DNA of 64,000 bases from an uncultured Roseburia sp. (GCA_934317215.1 CAKREH010000003.1:62001-126000); one strand, 5' to 3'; shown: positions 48,851-58,755, counted from the stretch's first letter. Notes: generated by a model not told the origin, from the sequence alone. Made by a program: numbers and translations.

Positions 48851-50266
48851 TCACGCTTTGTGCCAGATCACGCCTTCTCGGGTATCTTTCAGTACAATGC
48901 CTTTTTCAAGCAGCTCATCACGGATTGCATCTGCTTTTGCGAAATCTTTTGCTTTCTTTGCTTCCTTGCGTTCTTCAATTTTTGCAAGTACATAGCTTTC
49001 TAATTCTGCATCGATCTCCTCTTTTGTATCTGCCTGTGCCGCCGTCAGATTCAGGGATAATACTTTATCAAAATCATTGATCAGCGCAAGTTTTGTCTTA
49101 TCATTCATATCATCTTTGAGCAGATCGTAAATGATCGTGATCGCCATTGAGGTATTTAAATCGTTACTGACCGCATCCTCAAATTTTGCCTTGTATGCCT
49201 CAAATTTGTCCTGCTGAACCACTCCCTCATCCTTTAATTCCGCAATTCGTTTTGTCAGTTTCTTATAGGCAGCAGCCATGTTGTCTAACACCTCATAAGA
49301 GAACTCCAACGGTTTTCTGTAATGGGACTGTAAACAGAACATACGGTATACGATCGGATCATATCCTTTTTCCTGCAGCAATGATACGGTAAGGAAATCC
49401 CCTTTGGACTTACTCATTTTTCCGGATTTATCATTTAAATGCTGTACATGGAACCAGTATTTACACCATGTATGGCCAAGATAACTTTCGGACTGTGCGA
49501 TCTCGTTGGTATGGTGTGGGAAAATATTATCCACGCCGCCGCAGTGGATATCTACATACTCACCCAGATGTTTCATGCTGATGCAGGAACACTCAATGTG
49601 CCATCCCGGGTAGCCGCCCCCCCACGGGCTATCCCATTTGAGTGCCTGATCCTCGAATTTGGATTTTGTAAACCAGAGTACAAAATCATTTTTATTTTTC
49701 TTGTTCACATCTTCTTCTACGTCATCGCGGACACCGACTAACAGCTCTTTTTCACTCTGGGAAGAAAATACATAATAATCGTCTAATTTGGAAGTGTCAA
49801 AATAAACATTTCCGCCTGCAGCATAAGCATAACCTTTTTCAAGCAGAACCTCGATCATGTGGATGAACTCCGGAATACAGTTCGTTGCCGGCTCCACAAC
49901 ATCCGGAGTCTTGATATTTAACTTTTTACAGTCACTAAAGAATGCGTCCGTATAATATTTTGCGATCTCCATCACTGTTTTGTGCTCTCTTTTTGCACCT
50001 TTTAGCATTTTATCTTCCCCGGTATCTGCATCGGAGGATAAATGTCCAACATCCGTGATATTCATGACACGTTTCACATCATATCCGACGTAGCGGAGTG
50101 ATTTCTCTAATACATCCTCCATGATATAACTTCTGAGATTGCCGATATGGGCAAAATGATACACCGTCGGTCCACAGGTGTACATACCGATCCTGCCATC
50201 CTCGTGAGGGATCACGGTCTCTACTTTTCTTGTTAATGTGTTGTAAAATTGAAATTTATTTTCCAT
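48851..50266 (-). CDS. cysS: Cysteinyl-tRNA synthetase CysS
   Basis: 471 residues from MENKFQFYNTLTRKVE. Class I synthetase: TCGPTVYHFAHIGNLRSY (HIGH site), zinc ligands around C29, GWHIECSCI and HTNEIAQSE, and the KMSKSKGD signature (here GKMSKSKGDF). A longer form from an ATG at 50290 lacks a ribosome binding site; the chosen ATG has GGAG 12 bases upstream. Second gene of the T-box operon. Confidence 0.95.
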   Translation of the reverse strand: MENKFQFYNTLTRKVETVIPHEDGRIGMYTCGPTVYHFAHIGNLRSYIMEDVLEKSLRYVGYDVKRVMNITDVGHLSSDADTGEDKMLKGAKREHKTVMEIAKYYTDAFFSDCKKLNIKTPDVVEPATNCIPEFIHMIEVLLEKGYAYAAGGNVYFDTSKLDDYYVFSSQSEKELLVGVRDDVEEDVNKKNKNDFVLWFTKSKFEDQALKWDSPWGGGYPGWHIECSCISMKHLGEYVDIHCGGVDNIFPHHTNEIAQSESYLGHTWCKYWFHVQHLNDKSGKMSKSKGDFLTVSLLQEKGYDPIVYRMFCLQSHYRKPLEFSYEVLDNMAAAYKKLTKRIAELKDEGVVQQDKFEAYKAKFEDAVSNDLNTSMAITIIYDLLKDDMNDKTKLALINDFDKVLSLNLTAAQADTKEEIDAELESYVLAKIEERKEAKKAKDFAKADAIRDELLEKGIVLKDTREGVIWHKA

Positions 50267-50308
50267 AAATAATGTATGCTCCTTTTCCATATCACTTATT
50301 CCATATTT

Positions 50309-50992
50309 TTATTTATTTGTACCGGCACTTAAAATCCGGACTGCCTGTTCTAAATCAAGCACACGGTTGACCAGTTCTGCATTTTCTCTCTGCAGCACAT
50401 TGATGTCCTCTTTGACCGGATCTGGCAGATGACACTGATCCATATCACTCCGCGGCATCTTCACATTGTCACGTTTTACGATTCTTCCCGGAACACCAAC
50501 TACGGTACAGTTTGGCGGCACTTCCTCTATGACCACACTTCCCGCTCCGATCTTGGAATTTTCTCCAATGGTGAATGAACCGATGATCTTTGCACCCGCA
50601 CTGATCATAACGTTATCCCCAATCGTCGGATGACGTTTTCCGGTCTCTTTTCCGGTACCGCCTAGTGTCACACCCTGATACAGAGTAACATTGTCCCCAA
50701 CGATCGCCGTCTCTCCAATGATCACACCACTTCCGTGATCAATAAAAAATCCTTTCCCGATCGTTGCTCCCGGATGTATCTCAATTCCTGTTTTTCTCGC
50801 TGCCCGCTGTGAAATAAATCTCGCCCAGAAGAAATGTCCTTTTAAATACAGCTTATGCGCACGTCTGTAGCTCAACATAACCCGAAAACTCGGGTAAAGC
50901 AATACCTCCATCGGCGATTTGATCGCCGGGTCACGCTCCTTTATCACTGTAAATTCTTCCTTAATATGACTGATGATTCCCAAAACTGGCAT
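50309..50992 (-). CDS. cysE: Serine O-acetyltransferase CysE
   Basis: 227 residues. N-terminal helices, then left-handed beta-helix repeats (GIEIHPGATIGKGFFIDHGS, GVIIGETAIVGDNVTLYQG, PTIGDNVMISAGAKIIG), the hallmark of SAT enzymes; His in FIDHGSG is catalytic. Makes O-acetylserine for cysteine synthesis. The C-terminal coiled tail (VLQRENAELVNRVLDLEQAV) is a little longer than usual. First gene after the T-box; start ATG follows AAAGGGG. Confidence 0.94.
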   Translation of the reverse strand: MPVLGIISHIKEEFTVIKERDPAIKSPMEVLLYPSFRVMLSYRRAHKLYLKGHFFWARFISQRAARKTGIEIHPGATIGKGFFIDHGSGVIIGETAIVGDNVTLYQGVTLGGTGKETGKRHPTIGDNVMISAGAKIIGSFTIGENSKIGAGSVVIEEVPPNCTVVGVPGRIVKRDNVKMPRSDMDQCHLPDPVKEDINVLQRENAELVNRVLDLEQAVRILSAGTNK

Positions 50993-51047
50993 CCCCTTTC
51001 CTTAACCAAATAATAGAATGTACGCTCCGCGAACATTCCATTATCAT

Positions 51048-51310
51048 GAAAAACGGATCATTTCATCTCTAAGAGACGAAATGATCCGTGGTTCCACTCT
51101 AACTTAAGGATCTTTTGATCCTCACTCAATACACTTAACGCGTGTTACTCGTATCCGGATACTGTACTGGCAGACAAACCGTTTCCCCGGACAGGCTCAC
51201 GGAGGCACTTCGGAAATCTCTTTCTGAAAACTGCTTGCAGCCGATGGCAGTTTCTCTCTGTCAGCACTCTGATTTCTTACTCTTCCCGCTCAACGCCCTT
51301 ATCATATTTT
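51048..51310 (-). promoter_or_regulatory. T-box leader, Cys-specific
   Basis: T-box sequence GAGTGGAACCACGG, followed by the terminator ACGGATCATTTC.../GAAATGATCCGT-TTTT (51048-51089). The specifier is TGC (51205-51207) in the context GAAG-TGC-CTCC, a Cys codon, matching cysE and cysS downstream. Uncharged tRNA-Cys would switch the operon on. Confidence 0.93.
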
Positions 51311-51335
51311 ACTGGTAAGTTTATTTGCTTACTCT

Positions 51336-51364
51336 AGTTTATGCACTTACCCCCGATTTGTCAA
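51336..51364 (-). promoter_or_regulatory. Promoter of the T-box operon
   Basis: TTGACA 51359-51364, 17-bp spacer, TAAACT 51336-51341, minus strand. Confidence 0.8.
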
Positions 51365-51485
51365 CGGTTTTATTTTTTCTCAGTCTTTTTCTCATTGCAC
51401 ACAACCATTTTCCATGTTACATTATAGATAGTATCCTGTGGTTTCCAGGGGGATAATTTATAACTGATACGAAGGATTTTTTAAT

Positions 51486-52793
51486 ATGGAACAGTCAAAA
51501 GAAACTCTGCTAATCGTAGATGATTCGCGCTTACAGCGTGCTGTTTTAAATGAAATATTCTCTCCGAGCTTCAATATTCTTGAAGTATCTTCCGGTGAGG
51601 AATGTCTGCAGATGATCAAAGATAAAAAAAATATGATCGACCTTGTCCTTTTAGATCTTGTCATGCAGGGAATGGATGGTTTCGATGTTTTAAAACACCG
51701 CCAGGAAATGCCGGAGTTTAAACAAATTCCAGTCGTGGTTCTGACAACCACCGACACTCCGGAAGTACAGACGAAAGCTTTCGAATTAGGCGCAAGCGAC
51801 TTTATCAGTAAACCCACTGAACCTGCCATTGCACGTTACCGTATTGACAATATTTTAAAGACGAACCGCAGACTGAATCATATTTTACAAAAACAGGAAG
51901 CTCTGCGGATTAAATCAGAAGTGGATGAGATGACGCATCTGCTGAATAAGGCCACAGCAGAGCACGCCATTTCCCACATACTTTTATCCACTCCGGAAAA
52001 ATTACACGCATTGTTTGCCATAGATATCGACAATTTCAAAGCTGTCAATGACATCTTTGGGCATAAAATGGGCGATCATACAATCTCTGTCGTAGCCGGT
52101 ATTCTTGCATCTCATTTTTCCGGTTCCGACATTGTCGGACGCATCGGCGGAGACGAATTTGTTGCTTTTATGCGGGATATAGCCTCCAGACAGGCTGTCT
52201 ATGAAAAAGCACAGGAACTTTTAGATGCAATTTTAGATAAAGAAGCTTTATCCATTCCTGAAAACGTTACGATCAGTATCGGTATTGCATTCACAGAGCC
52301 TTATGAAACTTCCTACACAACACTTTTTCAGAAAGCTGACACTGCTTTGGATAATTCAAAAAAATCCGGGAAACAATGTTTTTCCGAATATGGTGTTTCT
52401 GCACATAATCCAGACACTGCCATGAAAAATATTTTATTATATACACATTCCAGAAATGTTGCTTCCACTTTAAAATTTGCATATTCTTACCCGGACAGAC
52501 TCATAAAAGTATCTTCCGTTACGGAAATACGCTATGCCATTATGGATAAAAATAACCATGTTCCTGCCGTTTTCATAGATGTATCCGAAACCGGAGATGA
52601 TGGCAGGCAATTGTGGGATGAATTAAGTCATGAGTCCTGGACTTCGTCAACTCCCATTATCGCAATCTGCAAAGAGGGTAATCTGACCCAGATTCGAAAT
52701 GCCATATTATCTGATCTGATCAATGATCTCATTTTTGAACCGATTGATGTGGAAAGCATAAAAAGACGTATCAAAAAACATCAAACCCTGTAA
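51486..52793 (+). CDS. Response regulator with GGDEF and a degenerate third domain
   Basis: 435 residues. Receiver domain 1-125 (D12, D13, phospho-acceptor D57, K109). Diguanylate cyclase 150-290 with an intact GGDEF at 221-225. The inhibitory I-site position (RxxD) reads SGSD, so product feedback is probably lost. Residues 300-435 look like a second receiver (ILLYTHSRNVASTLKFAYS, VPAVFIDVSETGDDG, PIIAICKEGN) with a weakened acidic pocket. Makes cyclic di-GMP in response to a phosphorylation signal; no kinase is adjacent. Start ATG follows ACGAAGGATTTTTTAAT. Confidence 0.9.
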   Translation: MEQSKETLLIVDDSRLQRAVLNEIFSPSFNILEVSSGEECLQMIKDKKNMIDLVLLDLVMQGMDGFDVLKHRQEMPEFKQIPVVVLTTTDTPEVQTKAFELGASDFISKPTEPAIARYRIDNILKTNRRLNHILQKQEALRIKSEVDEMTHLLNKATAEHAISHILLSTPEKLHALFAIDIDNFKAVNDIFGHKMGDHTISVVAGILASHFSGSDIVGRIGGDEFVAFMRDIASRQAVYEKAQELLDAILDKEALSIPENVTISIGIAFTEPYETSYTTLFQKADTALDNSKKSGKQCFSEYGVSAHNPDTAMKNILLYTHSRNVASTLKFAYSYPDRLIKVSSVTEIRYAIMDKNNHVPAVFIDVSETGDDGRQLWDELSHESWTSSTPIIAICKEGNLTQIRNAILSDLINDLIFEPIDVESIKRRIKKHQTL

Positions 52794-52839
52794 AAAAAAC
52801 GGTCAGATGTTACTTATCATTCATCTGACCGTTTTTTTT
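52792..52839. terminator. Bidirectional terminator
   Basis: AAAAACGGTCAGATG/CATCTGACCGTTTTT, serving the GGDEF gene and the convergent surface-protein gene. Confidence 0.9.
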
Positions 52840-52880
52840 CTTTCATCCGGTTTCTTTATCCGAACTATTTTTTATCTGAA

Positions 52881-55800
52881 CTATTTTTTTATCTGAACTG
52901 CTTTTTTCTTTGACCAGTCTGAGTAGATCCTCACTTTTTTTGTACCGGACTTTACTTCTTTATATGTACGTACTTTTACATAATATTTCTTTCCCGGTTT
53001 TAATCCGTTGATTTCTTTAACTGTCGTCTTATTACTTTTGATCACAGCCGTCTTCGTATTTTTTTTGCCAAACGATGCATCTGTTGTATATACTATCTCA
53101 TAACCGCTCGTCTGTGACACCTGTTTCTTCCATTTCACAGTCATGGATTTTTTCCCGGATTTTACACTTGAAATAGAAGTTCCCTTTGGACAGATTTCAA
53201 ATGTCTTTTTCAGTATTCCCGAATAATTTCCCTGAAACTTCACGGTCACTGTTGCTTTTCCGACTTTTTTGTTATTCTGATACGAGACTTTATAAAAGCT
53301 GCCTGAAATCACTTTTCCCTTATTATCTGTCACTTTGATGGAAGGTTTTTTCGCTTTTCCATCATAACTATAATGATCTTTCGACAATTTTACCGTCTTT
53401 GGTGCATTGATTTTCACCTGTTTCAATACTGTTTTGCACAAGCTGCACATGGTCACATTCTTTCCATTGCTGCCCGGTTTTGCAGGTGTCAGTTTTTTCT
53501 CCGGTGTATGGGACTTCTTTGCAATTTTTTCTGTATAACTGTCCCCACAGGTACAAGAATATACCTTCTCACCTTCCTCTAAACAGGTTGCCTCTACTGT
53601 GTTCTGCAGTACATAACTGTGATTGTGAACTGGTTTCTCCGTCGGCGTTTCCGTTGGCGTTTCCGTCGGTTTCTCTGTTGGTTGCTCCGTCGGCTTTTCT
53701 ATTGGTTTCTCCGTCGGTGTTTCTGTCGGTTTTTCTATTGGTTTCTCCGTCGGCTTTTCTGTTGGTTTCTCTGTTGGTTTCTCCGTCGGTTTCTCCGTCG
53801 GCTTTTCTGTTGGTTTCTCTGTTGGTTTCTCTGTCGGCTTCTCTGTCGGTTTCTCTGTTGGTTGCTCCGTCGGTGTTTCTGTCGGCTTTTCCGCTGGTTT
53901 CTCTGTTGGTTTCTCCGTTGGTTTCTCTGTTGGTTGCTCCGTCGGTGTTTCTGTCGGCGTTTCCGTCGGTTTCTCTGTTGGTTTCTCTGTCGGCTTCTCT
54001 GTCGGTTTCTCTGTTGGTTTCTCCGTCGGCTTCTCTGTCGGCTCCTCCTTATCAGGCTCCTTCAGAGCTGGGATCACCACTTTTTCACGGCTGAGTTCTT
54101 CTTTACATCTGGTGCAGTATACTACTTTATCATAACTTCCGTCCACGCCCACTTTCGCTTCCACGCGATTTTCAGTGACCGGCTCTCCTTTTTTATGTCC
54201 TAATGCCGGAACCGTTATGTTCTCACGGAAAAGCTCTTTCCCGCAATCTTTATCCTTACAATAAACTACCTTATCGTAGCTTCCTTTTTGGGTACAGGTC
54301 GCAACTTTCTCGTTTTCTTTTACCGGCTCGCCCGCCACATGCTGATGTGATACACAAGGTTCATCTGTGAATATTATTTCCTTTTCCACCAACACGGTAT
54401 CTTTCAGTGCTTTTACATCTGCCACAGAATCAAAATCATCAAACGGCTCTGAACATAATAATAAGGTATATTTTCCTGTTTTCACTTCACCATATGCAAT
54501 CAGATAATAATGATCCGGTTCATTTTCATCTACATCTAAGCGAATCGGATTTCTCCAGTCTGTTTTCTGTTGTATCTCTTCGTCGTCACTATTCCAGTAA
54601 TCCGAACGGATCAATACCATATTTTCATAAAATGCTTCATAATTTACCACATCATCAAATGTATAGGCTTCTCCATACTGATCCTTCCACACCAGATCCA
54701 GATATGGTGCATCATCGGTTTTATCTGCAATGTCTGTCGAAATATTACCGGTGTAAACATTTTTCGGCCAGGATTTTATCTCGACACTTTCAAGTTCACG
54801 TTCCTCTGGTACATAATTGCGATACGCTGTCCACTTCCCATTTTTGCAGATCAGACTGTAGTTGTTATTGATATCTTTATCTGATAACACAAAATTTCCT
54901 GCTGTTCCATTCTCTGCTATGATATAGGTATGCTCATTTAAAAGATTACCAGATATAGCATGACTACCCACCTGAAACTGCGTAACCCCACTTATCTGCC
55001 CATTAATCTGAACATATCCATCTTTATTAAGAACAAGTTTTCCTCTGGATGCAGCATCATCACTACCGGCAAAATCGCCCTTTACCAAAGCATCCATCAC
55101 CTGTGAGAGATCAAGACATCCTCCATTTTTCAGTGTAACGTTATTTAACTGCGCCATCCCATCTTTCGGCTGCAGTCTTCCTCCTGCATCTAAAACAATA
55201 TCTTTAATCCCTGTTGTAACGATACCTGACACAGTACAGTTGTTTACGGTCAATACTGTATTTGCATTTCCTTTGACTTTTGAAAGAGTGATTTCGTCAT
55301 ATCCCTTCTGATCTCCAAAAAAATCTAAGGCTGCCAGAGTCGTGTTTTCTGCTGAAATAGTCCCCCGAACCTTTGCATCGGCATCAAGATCTAATTTTGC
55401 GCTGCCTGTATAAGATGTCCGTTGTCCGGCTGATGCGTCATGTCCCAGATAAATATCCTGAAACATCGTCTTATTATTCGCATTGATCACAGTAAGTGAC
55501 GCATTCTCTCCCACAGCATTGTTACTGTGATAACCTCCTGCATATATGGTCGGAAGAAGTTCTTTTTCCGTACCCAGTATACTTCCCGGTGCTGAATTTC
55601 CACCCTCTAAATAAGTTTTGACATTATCCAGAGTAAGACTGTGTCCTGCAAGATAAATTTCACGGTGCGGCACACTGTGCATGCTGTCTGTTGAATTAAA
55701 CAATAACTCTATATCACAGATTTTTACACCATCTCCCATAACTTCAATCGGATGACTGCTTGTGATACTTCCTGTTCCATCTCCTGTGATGACAGTTCCT

Positions 55801-56090
55801 CCCGGTATCTCAATCGGCTTCATCTGCCCCTTTATGGAACCTTCTGTTTCTATCAGACTTTTATCACGAATCGTAAAACTGCCCTGTATAACAATATTCT
55901 TTTTCCCGTTGTTTAATGCATTTGCAAATTCGTTATAATTCGTAACGATCGTCGCATCTTCTGCCAGCACAGTCACTGCTGCATTCAACGTATCTGTACG
56001 CCTTCCGCTCATCACCGGAAACGGCAGACTGGAAATCAATACCCCTGCAGCCATAACACCACAACAGAAACGCATCATTCTTTTTTTCAT
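52881..56090 (-). CDS. Large secreted surface protein with TEKP repeats
   Basis: About 1069 residues. Signal peptide at the start (MKKRMMRFCCGVMAAGVLIS, cut before the first 45 residues). Residues about 60-420 look like a beta-helix domain (repeats such as LTVNNCTVSGIVTTGIKDIV). Two CxxC-containing repeat modules (QHVAGEPVKENEKVATC..., GHKKGEPVTENRVEAKVGV) lead to about 130 residues of TEKP repeats. The C terminus has an Ig-like domain and a fibronectin III-like domain (TVKWKKQVSQTSGYEIVYTT, VKVRTYKEVKSGTKKVRIY). No LPXTG motif, so wall attachment is uncertain. Probably an adhesin or cell-surface enzyme-binding protein. Confidence 0.8.
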   Translation of the reverse strand: MKKRMMRFCCGVMAAGVLISSLPFPVMSGRRTDTLNAAVTVLAEDATIVTNYNEFANALNNGKKNIVIQGSFTIRDKSLIETEGSIKGQMKPIEIPGGTVITGDGTGSITSSHPIEVMGDGVKICDIELLFNSTDSMHSVPHREIYLAGHSLTLDNVKTYLEGGNSAPGSILGTEKELLPTIYAGGYHSNNAVGENASLTVINANNKTMFQDIYLGHDASAGQRTSYTGSAKLDLDADAKVRGTISAENTTLAALDFFGDQKGYDEITLSKVKGNANTVLTVNNCTVSGIVTTGIKDIVLDAGGRLQPKDGMAQLNNVTLKNGGCLDLSQVMDALVKGDFAGSDDAASRGKLVLNKDGYVQINGQISGVTQFQVGSHAISGNLLNEHTYIIAENGTAGNFVLSDKDINNNYSLICKNGKWTAYRNYVPEERELESVEIKSWPKNVYTGNISTDIADKTDDAPYLDLVWKDQYGEAYTFDDVVNYEAFYENMVLIRSDYWNSDDEEIQQKTDWRNPIRLDVDENEPDHYYLIAYGEVKTGKYTLLLCSEPFDDFDSVADVKALKDTVLVEKEIIFTDEPCVSHQHVAGEPVKENEKVATCTQKGSYDKVVYCKDKDCGKELFRENITVPALGHKKGEPVTENRVEAKVGVDGSYDKVVYCTRCKEELSREKVVIPALKEPDKEEPTEKPTEKPTEKPTEKPTEKPTEKPTETPTETPTEQPTEKPTEKPTEKPAEKPTETPTEQPTEKPTEKPTEKPTEKPTEKPTEKPTEKPTEKPTEKPTEKPIEKPTETPTEKPIEKPTEQPTEKPTETPTETPTEKPVHNHSYVLQNTVEATCLEEGEKVYSCTCGDSYTEKIAKKSHTPEKKLTPAKPGSNGKNVTMCSLCKTVLKQVKINAPKTVKLSKDHYSYDGKAKKPSIKVTDNKGKVISGSFYKVSYQNNKKVGKATVTVKFQGNYSGILKKTFEICPKGTSISSVKSGKKSMTVKWKKQVSQTSGYEIVYTTDASFGKKNTKTAVIKSNKTTVKEINGLKPGKKYYVKVRTYKEVKSGTKKVRIYSDWSKKKAVQIKK
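53640..54045 (-). repeat. Coding tandem repeat, PTEKPTE units
   Basis: Twelve-base units (ACCGAGAAACCG and variants such as GAGCAA, GAAACT) in about 33 copies. Read as protein TEKP with scattered TETP, TEQP, AEKP and IEKP. Such arrays change length easily. Confidence 0.9.
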
Positions 56091-56264
56091 AAACTCATTT
56101 TCCCTTCTTTTGTACATAAAAAGACCCAGTATATATCTTTGTTTTGAATATCCCCTGATGTCCTTACAAAAAATATATCTGAGTCTCACTTCAATCCGTC
56201 AAATCTCGGTTTATCATATCCTATTTATATAGCTGTGTCAACAAGTTTTATACTTTATTTATAT

Positions 56265-56810
56265 TTATCTTCCGCAGGCACGACCCGGACAGCCTGCACA
56301 GCCTCCGGCGGAATCAGCGACGCTCACACTGCTCTCATAGATCGTTGTCAGTGCACAGACTGCCTGCGCAGAGATTCCCTGTTCTGCTCCGGTAAATCCC
56401 AGTCCCTCCTCTGTGGTTGCCTTCACATTGATCTGATCTTCTGATATTTTAAGTGCCTCCGCAATATTTTTCTCCATCTGTTCGATATATGGACGCATCT
56501 TTGGTTTCTGTGCAATGATCGTCGCATCGATATTTTCCACAATATAACTTTTTTCTGCGATCAGTTTTGCCACATGTTCCAACAGCTTAATACTTGAAAT
56601 TCCTTTATATTTCGGATCTGTATCCGGAAAATGCTTTCCGATATCTCCAAGTGTTGCTGCCCCAAGCAGTGCATCCATAATGGCATGAAGCAGTACATCT
56701 GCATCCGAGTGTCCCAAAAGTCCTAATGTATGTGGGATCTTTACCCCTCCAATGATCAGGTCCCTGCCCTCAACTAATTTATGAACATCATATCCCATTC
56801 CTACGCGCAT
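56265..56810 (-). CDS. ispF: MECDP synthase IspF
   Basis: 181 residues. IspF hallmarks: RVGMGYDVHKL, LLGHSDADVLLHAIMDALLG (metal-binding Asp and His), DIGKHFPDTD and KATTEEGLGFTG. Makes the cyclic diphosphate intermediate of the MEP isoprenoid route. The family normally ends near residue 157; this one has a tail ending GGCAGCPGRACGR with three cysteines, a possible metal site. Start ATG at 56808-56810. Confidence 0.94.
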   Translation of the reverse strand: MRVGMGYDVHKLVEGRDLIIGGVKIPHTLGLLGHSDADVLLHAIMDALLGAATLGDIGKHFPDTDPKYKGISSIKLLEHVAKLIAEKSYIVENIDATIIAQKPKMRPYIEQMEKNIAEALKISEDQINVKATTEEGLGFTGAEQGISAQAVCALTTIYESSVSVADSAGGCAGCPGRACGR

Positions 56811-56837
56811 ATTTTTCTTTTCCCTTCTGAAAATTTT

Positions 56838-58325
56838 TTACTGTGGCGGATTACACTTTGAACACGGTGTAAGTCCTCTTGCTTTCGCCTCTGATAATGT
56901 TACTTCAATATCACTTTTTCTTAAATACTGGCATCCTGCAGAGTGGTATTTTTCCCCCGTTTTCGTGATGTGAACGATCACATCCGAATTTCCATCCGTC
57001 TGGTCTGTCGGATTACTTACAGCCGCATTGGCGGCATTCGCATCACTGCCGGCATTTATGTCACTGTCTGCTGTACCATCTGAAATATTACTGTCCGCCG
57101 TATCCGTGCTGCTGTCTGATACACTTTCATTCTCCACCGCATAGGCAGCACTCTGCGCCGCTGTCTCTGCAGCCGTCTCAGCACCCGTGCCAGAATCGTC
57201 TGTTTCTGCATTGTTCTGGCTGTCTGTTGACTTTTCACTTTTATCTGTGTCCTGGCTCTTTTTTGCTTCCCCTGCCTGCCAGCTCTCCGATGGAGACATA
57301 TTCCAGGTCAGCGTTGTCCCGTCTGACGTGGCAACGATCGTTCCCTGCTCATCCGTGCGGAAAACAGATACTCCGGCTGCGCGGAGTCTGTTTAATACTT
57401 CCGCATGCGGATGTCCGTAGGAATTGCTTTCCCCGGCACTGATCACCGCATACGTCGGATGTACCGCATCAAGAAATACCTGGGATGTTGCCGTATTGCT
57501 TCCATGATGTGCAACCTTATAGACATCTGCCGAGATATCAATGCCATTCCGCAATATATCCTGTTCTGCTCCCTCTTCCGCATCACCGGTAAACAAAAAC
57601 CTGTGATTTCCATTCTGTAAAAGGACGCCGACCGACCAGGAATTCATATCATTTCCATACTCTTTGTTTGGAGCAATGATCGTAAATGCCGCACCACCGA
57701 TCGTATAGGTTTCTCCGACAACCGGATATGTCGTCTTATATCCCTTGTTTTTCATCGTCTGCACAACATCATCATAAGTGCGCGTGTTGTTGGCAACATC
57801 CGGCATGATGATCGTCTTACAGTCAAATTTATAGAGAATGACATCCATTCCTCCGATGTGGTCTGCATCCGGATGTGTCCCGATTACATAGTCAAGTCTT
57901 TCAACACCCTGATGCTGCAGATAATTCTGCACAAGTGTACCTTTATCATTATTTCCGGCATCGATCAGCATATAATGACCGTCACATTTGATCAGAGTTG
58001 CGTCGCCCTGCCCCACATCTATAAAATGTACTTCCAGATTACCGGCTGACTTTCCTTTTTCTGTATCGTTTTTTTCTATGGAAGACTGACGTTGCTCTGT
58101 CTGTTCCTGTTGTTCTGTTTCTGATGCTTTCTCTTGTTCCTGTGCCTTTAAAGGTCCCTCGACAAGTTCCATCTGAGTTTCTGTATTCTGTAACTTATCC
58201 GAATCTACAATATAGCTCTGTGATGCATTTCCGGTATTTTCCATGCAGCCGCTTAAAAACATGCAGCCAGTGAGCATACTCAGTAATAATGTGAGAAATG
58301 TCAGCTTCTTATATTTTTGTTTCAT
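56838..58325 (-). CDS. Secreted metallo-beta-lactamase-fold lipoprotein, ComEC C-terminal-like
   Basis: 495 residues. Lipobox LSGC at residues 24-27 (a second Cys near 21 is possible). Residues about 95-345 are an MBL domain (FIDVGQGDATLIKC, THPDADHIGGMD, FLFTGDAEEGAE, VAHHGSNTATS), the same type as the nuclease-like domain of ComEC/Rec2. A Ser/Asp/Ala-rich linker follows, then a C-terminal Ada-like metal module (YHSAGCQYLRKSDIEVTL, CSKCNPP). Probably a surface nuclease; substrate not shown. Confidence 0.85.
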   Translation of the reverse strand: MKQKYKKLTFLTLLLSMLTGCMFLSGCMENTGNASQSYIVDSDKLQNTETQMELVEGPLKAQEQEKASETEQQEQTEQRQSSIEKNDTEKGKSAGNLEVHFIDVGQGDATLIKCDGHYMLIDAGNNDKGTLVQNYLQHQGVERLDYVIGTHPDADHIGGMDVILYKFDCKTIIMPDVANNTRTYDDVVQTMKNKGYKTTYPVVGETYTIGGAAFTIIAPNKEYGNDMNSWSVGVLLQNGNHRFLFTGDAEEGAEQDILRNGIDISADVYKVAHHGSNTATSQVFLDAVHPTYAVISAGESNSYGHPHAEVLNRLRAAGVSVFRTDEQGTIVATSDGTTLTWNMSPSESWQAGEAKKSQDTDKSEKSTDSQNNAETDDSGTGAETAAETAAQSAAYAVENESVSDSSTDTADSNISDGTADSDINAGSDANAANAAVSNPTDQTDGNSDVIVHITKTGEKYHSAGCQYLRKSDIEVTLSEAKARGLTPCSKCNPPQ

Positions 58326-58423
58326 AGCTCTCCTCTCCTGAACTTTAAAAGTAAGATTGATTTTTTCCTGTGTTAAGGTTCATATCATAATCCTATTATA
58401 TAAGAAAATCTGCCGATATACAA

Positions 58424-58477
58424 CAAAAGGGGCTGTCGCATTAACACAAATTTTTTTTGGTGCGACAACCCCTTTTA
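58424..58477. terminator. Bidirectional terminator
   Basis: AAAAGGGGCTGTCGCA/TGCGACAACCCCTTTT with A- and T-rich flanks and a T8 loop. Confidence 0.9.
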
Positions 58478-58491
58478 CATCCTTTATTATT

Positions 58492-58755
58492 TTATTCTTC
58501 ATAATGATACTTACACGAATATATAATTAAATTGTGGTTACTGTCAAAATTATATGTAAGCCTGTGCTCATCCGTGATCCGTCTGCTACAAACTTTCCTA
58601 TGCTTTAACGGCTCAGGCTTACCAATTCCTTCTAACAGTCCATCTCGATCTATACTCTTAATAAGCTCATTAATACGCTTGACAATCTTTTTATCTTCCC
58701 TCTGCCAATCCGTATACTGTTGCCATGCAGTAGGCGTAAATACAACATTCATCAT
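58492..58755 (-). CDS. yoeB: YoeB-family toxin
   Basis: 87 residues with the Txe/YoeB pattern: TPTAWQQYTDWQREDKKIV, ELIKSIDRDGLLEGIGKPEP, SRRITDEHRLTYNF and a C-terminal YSCKYHY. It cuts mRNA at the ribosome. The usual LKHELSGYWSRR reads LKHRKVCSRR, shorter by a residue or so. Its ATG overlaps the stop of yefM. Confidence 0.9.
   Translation of the reverse strand: MMNVVFTPTAWQQYTDWQREDKKIVKRINELIKSIDRDGLLEGIGKPEPLKHRKVCSRRITDEHRLTYNFDSNHNLIIYSCKYHYEE

Noticed and set aside
53480..54203. Long plus-strand open frames opposite the TEKP repeats
   Set aside because: They are antisense shadows of the repeat (LLVSPSVFLS and RRFLCWFL patterns) without start signals.
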